Source of the DNA: Mycolicibacterium llatzerense
Lineage (GTDB): Bacteria > Actinomycetota > Actinomycetes > Mycobacteriales > Mycobacteriaceae
Assembly: GCF_000878195.1 (NCBI RefSeq)
Contig: NZ_JXST01000004.1
Coordinates: 1 to 64,000, forward strand
DNA: 64,000 nt
Direction of reading: 5' to 3'
Part shown: positions 45,837 to 54,940 of the stretch, one piece after another
How the letters are laid out: each line of letters opens with the position of its first letter
Position numbering within the stretch: position 1 is the first letter of the stretch
Position numbers and translations under genes: made by a program
The notes under the pieces: model-generated
Seen by the model: the letters and a program-made list of their open reading frames with translations, nothing else
Told to the model about the DNA's origin: nothing
Databases searched by the model: none

Positions 45837-47003
45837 TCAGTACGCGGCGAGCCAGGGACGCAGGCGGCGCAGCGCTTCTTCGATGTCGGACTTCGGTCCG
45901 GCGAACGACAACCGCACGAACGAGCCGCCGTGCTGGGTGTCGAAGTCGACGCCCGGTGCGATCGCCAGACCGGTGTCGGCCAGGAGCTTCTCGCAGAACG
46001 CGAGCGAGTCCGTCGAGTACTTCGAGATGTCGGCGTACACGTAGAACGCGCCGTCTGCCGGTGCCAGCTTGTCGAGGCCCACCTCGGCCAGCCCGGCGAG
46101 CAGCAGGACCCGATTCTCCGCATAGTGGTGCACCAGGGCGTCGGCTTCGGCGATGGCCTCCGGCGTGAACGCCGCGACGGCGGCGTACTGCGGCAGCGTC
46201 GGCGGGCAGATGGAGAAGTTGCCGGTCAGGCAATCGACGGCCCGGCGCAGCGGCTCGGGTACCAGCAGCCAGCCCAGCCGCCAGCCGGTCATGGCGAAGT
46301 ACTTCGAAAAACTGTTCACCACAATGGCGTTGCGCGAGGTCTCCCAGGCGCAGCTGGTCGCGGGCGCGCCGTCGTAGATGAGGCCGTGGTAGAGCTCGTC
46401 GCTGATCAACTGCACGGAGTTGTCGTCGCACCAGGTGGCGATGGCAGCCAGATCCTCGGCCGGCAGCACGGTGCCCGTCGGGTTGTTGGGGCTGGCGATG
46501 ATCAGCCCCTTCACCGGCGGGTCCAGCTGCTCCAACATGGAAATGGTTGGGTGGAACCGGGTTTCGGGGCCGCAGGGCACCTCGACGACCTCACAGCCCA
46601 AGGCCGACAGGATGTTTCGGTAGCAGGGATAGCCCGGGCTGGCCACCGCGACGCGGTCGCCGACGTCGAAGCACGACAGGAACGCCAGCAGAAAGCCGCC
46701 GGTGGACCCGGTGGTGATGACGACCGCGTCCGGTTCGACCTCGACGCCGTACCGGTCGAGGTACGACTTGGCGATGGCCTCACGCAGCTCCGGAATACCC
46801 AGGGCGACGGTGTATCCGAGGTTGTCGTTGGCCAGCGCTTCAGCGGCGGCGGCCCGGATGGGCGCCGGTGCCTGTGCGGCGGGTTGTCCCGCCGACAGGT
46901 TCACCAGGTCGCCGTGGCTGCGCTGGCGCTCGGCCGCGGCCAGCCACACGTCCATGACATAGAACGGTGGGATGCCCGCGCGCAGCGCTACCGGATTGGT
47001 CAT
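45837..47003 (-). CDS. aspB: Class I/II aminotransferase, AspB-like
   Basis: 388 residues. PLP-dependent fold type I: ASPNNPTGT, ISDELYHGLIY, the PLP-binding Lys in NSFSKYFAMTGWRLGW and the substrate-binding Arg in FVRLSFAG. Positional orthologue of Rv3565. Its natural substrate is unclear; the location at the end of the fadE31-33 operon suggests a role with steroid-derived keto-acids, or chance linkage. It lies 25 bp after fadE33. Confidence 0.88.
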   Translation of the reverse strand: MTNPVALRAGIPPFYVMDVWLAAAERQRSHGDLVNLSAGQPAAQAPAPIRAAAAEALANDNLGYTVALGIPELREAIAKSYLDRYGVEVEPDAVVITTGSTGGFLLAFLSCFDVGDRVAVASPGYPCYRNILSALGCEVVEVPCGPETRFHPTISMLEQLDPPVKGLIIASPNNPTGTVLPAEDLAAIATWCDDNSVQLISDELYHGLIYDGAPATSCAWETSRNAIVVNSFSKYFAMTGWRLGWLLVPEPLRRAVDCLTGNFSICPPTLPQYAAVAAFTPEAIAEADALVHHYAENRVLLLAGLAEVGLDKLAPADGAFYVYADISKYSTDSLAFCEKLLADTGLAIAPGVDFDTQHGGSFVRLSFAGPKSDIEEALRRLRPWLAAY

Positions 47004-47028
47004 GCTTCGACGTTAAAGCAGGACGACG

Positions 47029-47973
47029 TCAGAGCAGAACTTCGGCTTCGAGGCGACGCAGGTGCTCCCGCGACGACCCGAGCAGCTGGGCACTGCCGTG
47101 CGCCCGCTTGAAGTAGAACTGGATGTCGCTCTCCCAGGTGATGGCGATGCCGCCATGCATCTGGATCGCTTCGCCGGCAACGGCATTGAACGCCTCGGTG
47201 GCCATGTACCGGGCCAGCGACGCATTCGTGGGCGTCGGGTCGGCGATGGCGTCGTTGACGATCGACCGGGCGGCCGACACCTTGACGTACAGGTCCGACA
47301 TCCGGTGCTTGAGCGCCTGGAAGCTGCCGATCGGGCGGCCGAACTGCACGCGGTCCTTGGAGTAGGCGACGGTCAGGTCCAGGCAGCGGCTCGCGGCAGC
47401 CACCTGCTCGACGGCCATCAGGATGGCCGCGGTGTCCGCCAGACCGGGGTCGGCACCGAGGGCAGCGGTGCTGCCGGGCGCCACGGCGGCGAGCCGGCGG
47501 GTCGGGTCCATCGCGGTGGCCGGGGTGACGGTGTTGTCGGTCCAGCGGGTCAGCTGGCCGTCCTGCGCGGCGATCACCACGTCGGCGACGTCGCCGTTGA
47601 TGACGTAACCGGCATCGAAAACGACTGTGCCGATGGAGGTTCCCTCGGCCAGGCCCTCGAGCGGCTCTTCCTCGCCGACGGCGAGCAGAGCCAGTTCCGC
47701 CAGCGTGGTGCCGAGCAGTGGCGTCGGGACCAGGTTCTTGGCCAGCTCCTCGAGCACGACTGCGGCGTCGCCCAATTCACCACCGGCGCCGCCCAGCTCC
47801 TCGGGCACGACCAGCGCCGCGGCGCCGACCTGCTCGCACAGCAGCTGCCAGAGGTTCTCGTCGTAGCCCTTGTCGGACTCGATGGCGGCCCGGACGGCCT
47901 CAGGGCCCGCGTGCTTCTCGACCAGCGCTGCGACGGTGGCGCGCAGCATCTCCCGTTCTTCGCTCACAGTCAC
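47029..47973 (-). CDS. fadE33: Acyl-CoA dehydrogenase FadE33 (IpdE2)
   Basis: 314 residues, the short beta-type subunit of heteromeric steroid acyl-CoA dehydrogenases (VAYSKDRVQFGRPIGSFQALKHRMSD; IQMHGGIAITWESDIQFYFKRA). M. tuberculosis FadE33 pairs with FadE30 as IpdE1-IpdE2 in C/D-ring degradation. GTG 47971-47973 overlaps the fadE32 stop (GTGA), indicating coupled translation; a second GTG two codons later is possible. KstR2-controlled by operon position. Confidence 0.9.
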   Translation of the reverse strand: MTVSEEREMLRATVAALVEKHAGPEAVRAAIESDKGYDENLWQLLCEQVGAAALVVPEELGGAGGELGDAAVVLEELAKNLVPTPLLGTTLAELALLAVGEEEPLEGLAEGTSIGTVVFDAGYVINGDVADVVIAAQDGQLTRWTDNTVTPATAMDPTRRLAAVAPGSTAALGADPGLADTAAILMAVEQVAAASRCLDLTVAYSKDRVQFGRPIGSFQALKHRMSDLYVKVSAARSIVNDAIADPTPTNASLARYMATEAFNAVAGEAIQMHGGIAITWESDIQFYFKRAHGSAQLLGSSREHLRRLEAEVLL

Positions 47974-48935
47974 AGCCCTTCCAGTACGCGGGTCCGGTGC
48001 CACGTCGAGTCGCCCCACGCCGAACGCAGCGCCTGGGTGCGCAGCAGCAAAAGCGACAGGTCGTGTTCCTGGGTGAAACCGATGGCGCCGTGGGTCTGCA
48101 GCGACGAGCGAGCGGCCAGCAGCGCGGCCTCGTTCGCGGCGACCTTGGCGGCGCTCACGTCGCGGGCCAGTGTCGGCGAGCCGTCGGCCAGCGCCAGAGC
48201 GGCGCCGTAGACCAGCGGACGGGCCAGCTCGACGGCGATGTGCACGTCGGCCAGCTTGTGCTTGATGGCCTGGTAGGAGCCGATCACGGTGCCGAACTGC
48301 GTGCGCTGCTTGGCGTACTCGACGGCCAGGTCGAGCATCGCCTGGCCGGCGCCGATCAGCTGTGCGGCGGTGGCCAGTGCACCGAACTCGAAAGCCTTTG
48401 CGGTGTCGGCCGATTGGGCCTCGCCGGTGGCGGTCACGTCGAACAGATGGCGGGCCGGGTCGACCGACTGGTGCTCGGCACCGATGGTCGCGTCCTGCAC
48501 CTGGCCGTCGCCGGCCAGCAGGATCAGGCCGGCGGTGTCGGCGTCGACGGCCCGCGGGGCCAGCGGCGGCAGGGCGACGGTGGCGATGAGCTCGCCGGAG
48601 GCCAGCCCCTCGGAACGCTTATCCGATGCCAGCAGCACCGGGGCCACGGCAATGGATTCGGTGACGGGACCGGGCACGGCCCAGTAGCCCAGCCGCTCAA
48701 GGGCGACAACCAGATCCACCGGATGCGCGCCGATGCCGTCGAATTCCTCCGGCACGTTCAGTGCGGTGACGCCCAGGTCGGCCAGGGTCGACCAGACCTT
48801 GCGGCCGGGGGCGGCGTCGGCCGCCTTCTCGACCCCGCCCCATGCGCGCACCGCGGCGGGGACATCGGCGGCACCCAACGCGGCATCGATGCTCGCAGCG
48901 AAATCGCGCTGCGATTCGTCCAATTCAAAGAACAC
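47970..48935 (-). CDS. fadE32: Acyl-CoA dehydrogenase FadE32
   Basis: 321 residues, beta-type subunit lacking a full active site on its own (LAVEYAKQRTQFGTVIGSYQAIKHKLAD; LQTHGAIGFTQEHDLSLLLLRTQAL). Reported to assemble with FadE31. The ATG at 48935 is 14 bp after fadE31. Middle gene of fadE31-fadE32-fadE33. Confidence 0.9.
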   Translation of the reverse strand: MFFELDESQRDFAASIDAALGAADVPAAVRAWGGVEKAADAAPGRKVWSTLADLGVTALNVPEEFDGIGAHPVDLVVALERLGYWAVPGPVTESIAVAPVLLASDKRSEGLASGELIATVALPPLAPRAVDADTAGLILLAGDGQVQDATIGAEHQSVDPARHLFDVTATGEAQSADTAKAFEFGALATAAQLIGAGQAMLDLAVEYAKQRTQFGTVIGSYQAIKHKLADVHIAVELARPLVYGAALALADGSPTLARDVSAAKVAANEAALLAARSSLQTHGAIGFTQEHDLSLLLLRTQALRSAWGDSTWHRTRVLEGL

Positions 48936-48949
48936 GGTCTGAATCTCTC

Positions 48950-50074
48950 TTATTTGCGGGGCAGGCCCAGCAGGCGCTCGGCGATGATGTTGCGCTGAAT
49001 TTCGTTGGTACCGGCGTAGATCGGGCCGCCCAGGGCGAACAGCAATCCCTCGGTCCAGTGGTCGTACAGCTCGGCGTCGGCGCCGCGCAGGTCGAGCGCG
49101 GTCTGGTGCAGGGCGACGTCCAGCTCGGACCAGAACACCTTGGTCACCGAGGACTCGGCGCCCAGTTCGCCACCGCTGGCCAGCCGCGTGACGGTGCCGA
49201 AGGTGTGCAGACGATAGGCCTGAGCCTTGATCCAGGCGTCAGCGACGCGCTCGGCGTGGGCCGGGTTCTGGTCGACCTTCCATTGCGCGACAAGGCGTTC
49301 GGCCGGTGCGACGAAGCGGGCCGGGCTGCGCAGCGACATGCCGCGCTCGTTGCTCGACGTGCTCATGGCGGCGGTCCAGCCGTTGTGCACCTGGCCGATG
49401 ACGTCCTCGTCGGGGACGAACACGTCGTCGAGGAAGATCTCGCCGAAGCCGGTCTCGCCGCCCAGTTGGGCGATCGGACGGACCGTGATGCCCTCGGCCT
49501 TCAGGTCGAACATGAAGTAGGTGAGGCCCTTGTGCCGCTGGGCCTCTGGGTCGGAGCGGAACAGGCCGAAGCCGCGCTCGCCGAACGGGGCGCGTGAGCT
49601 CCAGATCTTCTGGCCGTTGAGCTTCCACCCGCCCTCGACCTTGGTCGCGGTCGAGCGCAGGGAGGCCAGGTCGCTGCCGGACTCGGGCTCGGACCAGGCC
49701 TGCGCCCAGATCTCTTCGCCGGAGGCCATTTTCGGCAGGATCCGCTGCATCTGCTCCGGCGTGCCGTGCGCGAACAGCGTCGGCGCCAGCATCGCGGTGC
49801 CGTTGGCGGAGGCCCGGCCGGGAGCGCCGGACTTGAAGTACTCCTCCTCGTACACCACCCACTGCAGCATGGTGGCGTCGCGGCCGCCGTACTCCTTGGG
49901 CCACGCGATGACCGACAGGCCGGCGTCGAACAGCACCTTGTCCCAGACCCGGTGCTGCTCGAAGCCTTCACGGATGTCGTAGGACTTGGTGGGGAACTTG
50001 TCCCTGTTGGACGCCAAGAAGTCGCGGACCTCGGCCCGGAATTCCTCGGTTTCGTCGTCGAATGTCAGATCCAT
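48950..50074 (-). CDS. fadE31: Acyl-CoA dehydrogenase FadE31
   Basis: 374 residues, alpha-type subunit with the FAD-binding signature AQAWSEPESGSDLASLRSTA and C-terminal GTNEIQRNIIAERLLGLPRK. Partner of FadE32 and acts on CoA thioesters from HIP degradation. ATG 50074 lies inside the end of the fadD3 remnant reading frame (8-nt overlap). In M. tuberculosis fadD3 is the first gene of this operon; here only a remnant precedes it. Confidence 0.92.
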   Translation of the reverse strand: MDLTFDDETEEFRAEVRDFLASNRDKFPTKSYDIREGFEQHRVWDKVLFDAGLSVIAWPKEYGGRDATMLQWVVYEEEYFKSGAPGRASANGTAMLAPTLFAHGTPEQMQRILPKMASGEEIWAQAWSEPESGSDLASLRSTATKVEGGWKLNGQKIWSSRAPFGERGFGLFRSDPEAQRHKGLTYFMFDLKAEGITVRPIAQLGGETGFGEIFLDDVFVPDEDVIGQVHNGWTAAMSTSSNERGMSLRSPARFVAPAERLVAQWKVDQNPAHAERVADAWIKAQAYRLHTFGTVTRLASGGELGAESSVTKVFWSELDVALHQTALDLRGADAELYDHWTEGLLFALGGPIYAGTNEIQRNIIAERLLGLPRK

Positions 50075-50217
50075 TTACCGACTCGTCTCTCCGTTTGTCT
50101 TTCCTGTCGCTTCGCTCGCCCTGACCGCGGAGTCTTGAAATTAGCCAAATGTTCTTTGGTGTAGGTCTCCGGTGGGGTCTGCCGACCAGGCTGCTGGGTG
50201 CCGTCGGACCCACTCAT
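50065..50217 (-). pseudogene. fadD3: Small ORF containing a C-terminal remnant of fadD3 (HIP-CoA ligase)
   Basis: 50-codon frame with a good AGGGAG ribosome-binding site five bases before ATG 50215-50217. Residues about 19-32 read YTKEHLANFKTPRS (50122-50163), essentially the YTREHLANFKTPRSV segment near the C-terminus of FadD3. Everything upstream (adenylation domain) is missing, and so is the catalytic-Lys tail that follows. The 5' 18 codons are of unclear origin. Its position is exactly that of fadD3: between the KstR2 operator and fadE31. It could still be translated as a leader peptide coupled to fadE31. Confidence 0.72.
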
Positions 50218-50235
50218 CGGAACTCCCTCTAACAA

Positions 50236-50249
50236 AGCAAGTGCTTGGT
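50236..50249. promoter_or_regulatory. KstR2 operator between fadE31 and fadE30
   Basis: AGCAAGTGCTTGGT matches the KstR2 motif AnCAAGnnCTTGnT. It lies 16 bp upstream of fadE30 and 18 bp upstream of the fadD3-remnant ATG, controlling both divergent operons. Confidence 0.9.
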
Positions 50250-50265
50250 AGGTTAGCCTACAAGG

Positions 50266-51414
50266 GTGATAGAGGTCCAGACGTTCCGGGCTGAGGTCCG
50301 GCAATGGCTTGCCGACAACCTCGTCGGTGAATTCGCAGCTCTGAAAGGCCTTGGTGGCCCCGGTCGGGAGCACGAGGCTTACGAAGAGCGACGCGCGTGG
50401 AACCAGCACCTGGCCGCGGCGGGCCTGACCTGCCTGGGCTGGCCGGAGGAGCATGGTGGCCGCGGCTTGTCGGTCGCGCACCGCGTCGCCTTCTATGAGG
50501 AGTACGCCAAGGCGGACGCCCCGGACAAGGTCAACCACCTCGGTGAGGAACTGCTCGGCCCGACGCTCATCGCGTACGGCACCGAGGAGCAGAAGAAGCG
50601 CTTCCTGCCGAACATCCTCAACGTCACCGAACTGTGGGCCCAGGGCTATTCGGAGCCCGGCGCCGGCAGCGACCTGGCGAACGTCTCGACCTCGGCCGAA
50701 CTCGTCGGCGACGAATGGGTCATCAACGGCCAGAAGGTGTGGACCTCGCTGGCGCACTGGGCGCAGTGGTGCTTCGTCGTGGCGCGCAGCGAAAAGGGCT
50801 CAAAGCGTCACCACGGCCTGTCCTACCTGTTGGTGCCGCTGGACCAGCCGGGCGTCGAGATCCGTCCGATCGTTCAGCTGACCGGCGACTCCGAGTTCAA
50901 CGAAGTGTTCTTCGACGACGCCCGTTGCGACGCGTCGCTGGTCGTCGGTGAGCCCGGTCAGGGCTGGGGCGTGGCGATGGCGACGCTGACCTTCGAGCGC
51001 GGTGTTTCAACGCTCGGCCAGCAGATCCGCTACAAGCGTGAACTCGAAGGCCTGATCGGCGTCGCCAAGACGTCCGGCGTCATCGACGACCCGCTGATCC
51101 GGCACAAGCTGACCGAGTCGTGGACCGGCCTGCAGGCCATGCGGTCGTACGCGATGGCCACCATGGACGTCGAGCAGCCCGGTCAGGACAACGTGTCAAA
51201 GCTGTTGTGGGCCAACTGGCATCGCGAGCTCGGCGAGATCGCCATGGACGTGCAGGGCATGGCCGGGCTGACGCTGCCCGGCGGCGAGTTCGACGAGTGG
51301 CAGCGCCTGTACCTGTTCTCGCGTTCGGACACCATCTACGGCGGGTCCAACGAAATCCAGCGCAACATCATCGCCGAGCGCGTGCTCGGCCTACCCCGAG
51401 AGGCCAAGGGCTGA
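50266..51414 (+). CDS. fadE30: Acyl-CoA dehydrogenase FadE30 (IpdE1)
   Basis: 382 residues, alpha-type subunit. FAD-binding YSEPGAGSDLANVSTSAEL, GQKVWTSLAHWAQW and C-terminal YGGSNEIQRNIIAERVLGLPR are complete. In M. tuberculosis FadE30 works with FadE33 as IpdE1-IpdE2 on 5-hydroxy-HIC-CoA-type substrates. GTG 50266 follows an AAGGG stretch closely. The stop overlaps the ipdF start (ATGA-type overlap). Confidence 0.92.
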   Translation: MIEVQTFRAEVRQWLADNLVGEFAALKGLGGPGREHEAYEERRAWNQHLAAAGLTCLGWPEEHGGRGLSVAHRVAFYEEYAKADAPDKVNHLGEELLGPTLIAYGTEEQKKRFLPNILNVTELWAQGYSEPGAGSDLANVSTSAELVGDEWVINGQKVWTSLAHWAQWCFVVARSEKGSKRHHGLSYLLVPLDQPGVEIRPIVQLTGDSEFNEVFFDDARCDASLVVGEPGQGWGVAMATLTFERGVSTLGQQIRYKRELEGLIGVAKTSGVIDDPLIRHKLTESWTGLQAMRSYAMATMDVEQPGQDNVSKLLWANWHRELGEIAMDVQGMAGLTLPGGEFDEWQRLYLFSRSDTIYGGSNEIQRNIIAERVLGLPREAKG

Positions 51415-52202
51415 TGGATCTGTCAATCGCTCCCACCGAGGTTGAGGGCCACGGCCTGCTGAAGGGCAAGGTTGTTCTGGTGACTGCCGCCGCCGGTACA
51501 GGCATCGGTTCGTCGACCGCGCGTCGTGCGCTTCTCGAAGGTGCCGATGTTGTGGTGTCGGACTACCACGAGCGGCGTCTGAATGAGACCCGTGATCAGC
51601 TGGCGGAGCTTGGCCTGGGCCGGGTTGAGGCTGTGGTGTGTGATGTCACCTCGACCGAGGCCGTTGACGCGCTGATTGCGTCGGCCGTCGAAAAGATGGG
51701 CCGCCTGGACGTATTGGTGAACAACGCCGGCCTCGGTGGCGAGACTCCGCTGGTCGACATGACCGACGACGAGTGGGACCGCGTCCTGAACGTCACGCTG
51801 AACTCGGTGATGCGCGCGACCCGGGCGGCGCTGCGGTACTTCCGCGGTGCCCCGCACGGTGGTGTGATCGTCAACAACGCCAGTGTCCTGGGCTGGCGCG
51901 CCCAGCACTCGCAGTCGCACTACGCCGCCGCCAAGGCCGGGGTGATGGCCCTGACCCGTTGCAGCGCAATCGAAGCCGTCGAGTACGGGGTGCGGATCAA
52001 CGCGGTGTCCCCGAGCATCGCGCGGCACAAGTTCCTGGAGAAGTCGGCCGATGCCGCGCTGCTGGACCGGCTGTCCTCCGACGAGGCATTCGGCCGTGCC
52101 GCCGAGCCGTGGGAAATCGCCACCACCATCGCGTATTTGGCCAGTGACTACTCCAGTTACCTGACCGGTGAGATCATTTCGGTGTCGAGCCAGCGGGCGT
52201 AG
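51414..52202 (+). CDS. ipdF: Short-chain dehydrogenase IpdF
   Basis: 262 residues, identical in length to Rv3559c. Rossmann motif TAAAGTGIGSSTARRAL, NNAG, catalytic Ser in NNASVLGW and YxxxK in HYAAAKAGVMAL. It oxidises a hydroxyl on the CoA-activated C/D-ring intermediate. Starts within the fadE30 stop (51414). A diverged copy of its last 27 codons occurs at 53945-54027. A strong terminator follows. Confidence 0.92.
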   Translation: MDLSIAPTEVEGHGLLKGKVVLVTAAAGTGIGSSTARRALLEGADVVVSDYHERRLNETRDQLAELGLGRVEAVVCDVTSTEAVDALIASAVEKMGRLDVLVNNAGLGGETPLVDMTDDEWDRVLNVTLNSVMRATRAALRYFRGAPHGGVIVNNASVLGWRAQHSQSHYAAAKAGVMALTRCSAIEAVEYGVRINAVSPSIARHKFLEKSADAALLDRLSSDEAFGRAAEPWEIATTIAYLASDYSSYLTGEIISVSSQRA

Positions 52203-52239
52203 TTTTCATCCGGCCGCGAGGTTCGGATATATGCACTTG

Positions 52240-52279
52240 CCCGCCCAATTGCGACAATGTTGCCGCAATTGGGCGGGCA
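52240..52279. terminator. Strong hairpin terminator after ipdF
   Basis: A 15-bp perfect stem: GCCCGCCCAATTGCG (52240-52254) and its complement at 52265-52279, with a 10-nt loop, followed by ATTTTCAT. It lies 37 bp after the ipdF stop and probably ends the fadE30-ipdF transcript. Confidence 0.85.
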
Positions 52280-52338
52280 TTTTCATGTGCGGCTGGCTCG
52301 CGATCTCGCGAGCCTGACCTGGTGGCGGACCCTCTCGA

Positions 52339-53580
<1,242 letters not shown>

Positions 53581-53803
53581 GATCTCCTGCTACTCATCCA
53601 TTTCAAGTCGTGCTGCGCGCAAGCATAGGGCTCGAATCGAAGCGCCCGACGCTTTACGCACCCCATCTATCGGTCGCGGTCGAGAACCGCGCGTGTGACC
53701 TCGCCCGCTCTCAGGGCCGCGATCGCCTCAACGTGCGCGACCCCTGTGAGCACTCGATCTCTGTGTACGTAGTGGCCAAGTCAACACCGGCCCGACCTAC
53801 CCT
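53581..53803. other. Intergenic stretch upstream of the CoA-transferase
   Basis: 223 bp with no convincing gene on either strand and no recognisable repeat. It must hold the promoter of the leftward CoA-transferase and probably the join between the foreign segment and mycobacterial DNA. Confidence 0.4.
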
Positions 53804-53817
53804 AGCAAGCGCTTGGT
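53804..53817. promoter_or_regulatory. Second KstR2 operator, in front of the kstR2'::ipdF' fragment
   Basis: AGCAAGCGCTTGGT matches AnCAAGnnCTTGnT fully. It duplicates the operator region of the real kstR2 (58898) and lies 16 bp before the chimeric ORF and 224 bp upstream of the CoA-transferase start. Confidence 0.88.
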
Positions 53818-53832
53818 TTCCAGGCTGTTGTG

Positions 53833-54027
53833 ATGGCGTCTGAATCGCCCAGTCAACCCGCGAGCAGGCGCGACGAGCTTCTCGTGCTCGCCGCGGCGAT
53901 GTTCGCTGAGCGTGGGCTGAAGGCAACCACTGTCCGGGACATCGCGTCGACCATCGCATTCCTGGCCAGCGACTACTCCAGCTACCTGACCGGCGAGATC
54001 ATCTCGGTGTCCAGCCAGCGCGCGTAG
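53833..54027 (+). pseudogene. Chimeric fragment: 5' end of kstR2 joined in frame to the 3' end of ipdF
   Basis: 64-codon open frame. Codons 1-38 copy the KstR2 N-terminus (MFAERGLKATTVRDIA); about 90 nt (53857-53946) look identical to the real gene at 58953-59042. The remaining 26 codons copy the C-terminus of IpdF (LASDYSSYLTGEIISVSSQR) with several synonymous changes. The join falls in ATCGC, shared by both genes. The KstR2 part lacks the recognition helix, so no repressor function is expected. It keeps a KstR2 operator and may be transcribed. Confidence 0.88.
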
Positions 54028-54035
54028 TTTTCTTT

Positions 54036-54096
54036 CGCGAACAGACACAAAACTGTCGGTTTCGACGCGAATTCGACAGTTTTACGTCTGCTCGCG
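54036..54096. terminator. Long inverted repeat / bidirectional terminator
   Basis: Arms 54036-54058 and 54074-54096 pair at about 20 of 23 positions; the inner 10 bp (AAAACTGTCG / CGACAGTTTT) are perfect. The loop is 15 nt. It follows the chimeric ORF and overlaps the stop codon of the convergent membrane gene, so it can end transcription from both sides. Confidence 0.78.
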
Positions 54097-54717
54097 GCTG
54101 GTGCGTGCGCGCAAATGCCGTTCGTACGCTTCACTTTTTGTGATCCAGTGCTGACCGCCGAAGTACATCGCCAGGTAGCTCGCGGGGAATAGCCCGAGCG
54201 TCAGGATCGAGACGAGCGCGAACTGCACGTACTGGCGAGCCGCGAATGAGTGGTCAAGCAATCGGTCGACATATCCGAAGCGTGCGCCGACCGACAGCAT
54301 GAACGCGATGTATAGACCCAGTATCAAGTAGGGGTAGCGCTGGTTGGCGAAGTCGTATGCCGGGTACCCGAAAAGTACCGCTCCGATAACGAAGAGCCAC
54401 CACGTCTTAGGCGTGCTGAGGCCCCACCCGTACGCCTCAGGGCCGTCGCTGAACAATCGACGTGTTTTCCCGCGAATGCGGAGAAATGGTGTCCGGGCGT
54501 ATGCGACGAAAACGGAAGCTCCAGCCATTCCCACACCCGCGTTGAGTGCCGGCATCCGCCCTTGGGGTAACACCGCGAAGGCAGTGGCTGTGGCCATGAT
54601 CACCGCGCCGACCCAGTACATCTTGCGCGCGTAATCAGCTTCTTCGTTGAAGCCGGCGATGGCCATCACCGCGAGCCCCAATAGAGCTACAACAAGTCCC
54701 GTGTCGACCTGGTTCAC
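54082..54717 (-). CDS. Multi-pass membrane protein A (paralogue of 58142-58750)
   Basis: 211 residues with about six hydrophobic helices (GLVVALLGLAVMAIAGF, WVGAVIMATATAFAV, WWLFVIGAVLFGYPAYDFAN, LGLYIAFMLSVGARFGY, FALVSILTLGLFPASYLAMY). Not assigned to a named family. It clearly resembles membrane protein B at 58142: shared STPKxWWxFV, GARFGYxDRLL, AxQYxQFAxxSILTxGLFPAxYLAMY. GTG 54717 overlaps the stop of the small upstream ORF (GTGA). Confidence 0.75.
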   Translation of the reverse strand: MNQVDTGLVVALLGLAVMAIAGFNEEADYARKMYWVGAVIMATATAFAVLPQGRMPALNAGVGMAGASVFVAYARTPFLRIRGKTRRLFSDGPEAYGWGLSTPKTWWLFVIGAVLFGYPAYDFANQRYPYLILGLYIAFMLSVGARFGYVDRLLDHSFAARQYVQFALVSILTLGLFPASYLAMYFGGQHWITKSEAYERHLRARTSREQT

Positions 54718-54842
54718 CCGAATACCTTCTTATAGACCGCCTCGGCGGTGGACTCGCCGATGAATGAGCCGACGGTGCCGCCGACGAACGCGAGTACCAA
54801 GACTCCAACCGGGCCCGCCGGAGCACCACGATCTTCCTTCAC
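54714..54842 (-). CDS. 42-residue single-pass membrane peptide upstream of membrane protein A
   Basis: GTG 54840-54842 to TGA 54714-54716. The product starts with a charged KEDRG, then a hydrophobic Gly/Val-rich helix (VGVLVLAFVGGTVGSFIG) and ends TAEAVYKKVFG. The GTGA overlap with membrane protein A implies coupled translation, which supports it being a real gene despite its size. The 98 bp before its start also hold the divergent response-regulator promoter. Confidence 0.6.
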   Translation of the reverse strand: MKEDRGAPAGPVGVLVLAFVGGTVGSFIGESTAEAVYKKVFG

Positions 54843-54940
54843 GACCGCCAGCCTAAGTGCGGGCACTCGTCGCAAGTCTGCACAGTTTCTTCACAATCGC
54901 TGCCGGTAAGCCCCACAAACCGCGCTTACAGTCGTAAAGC

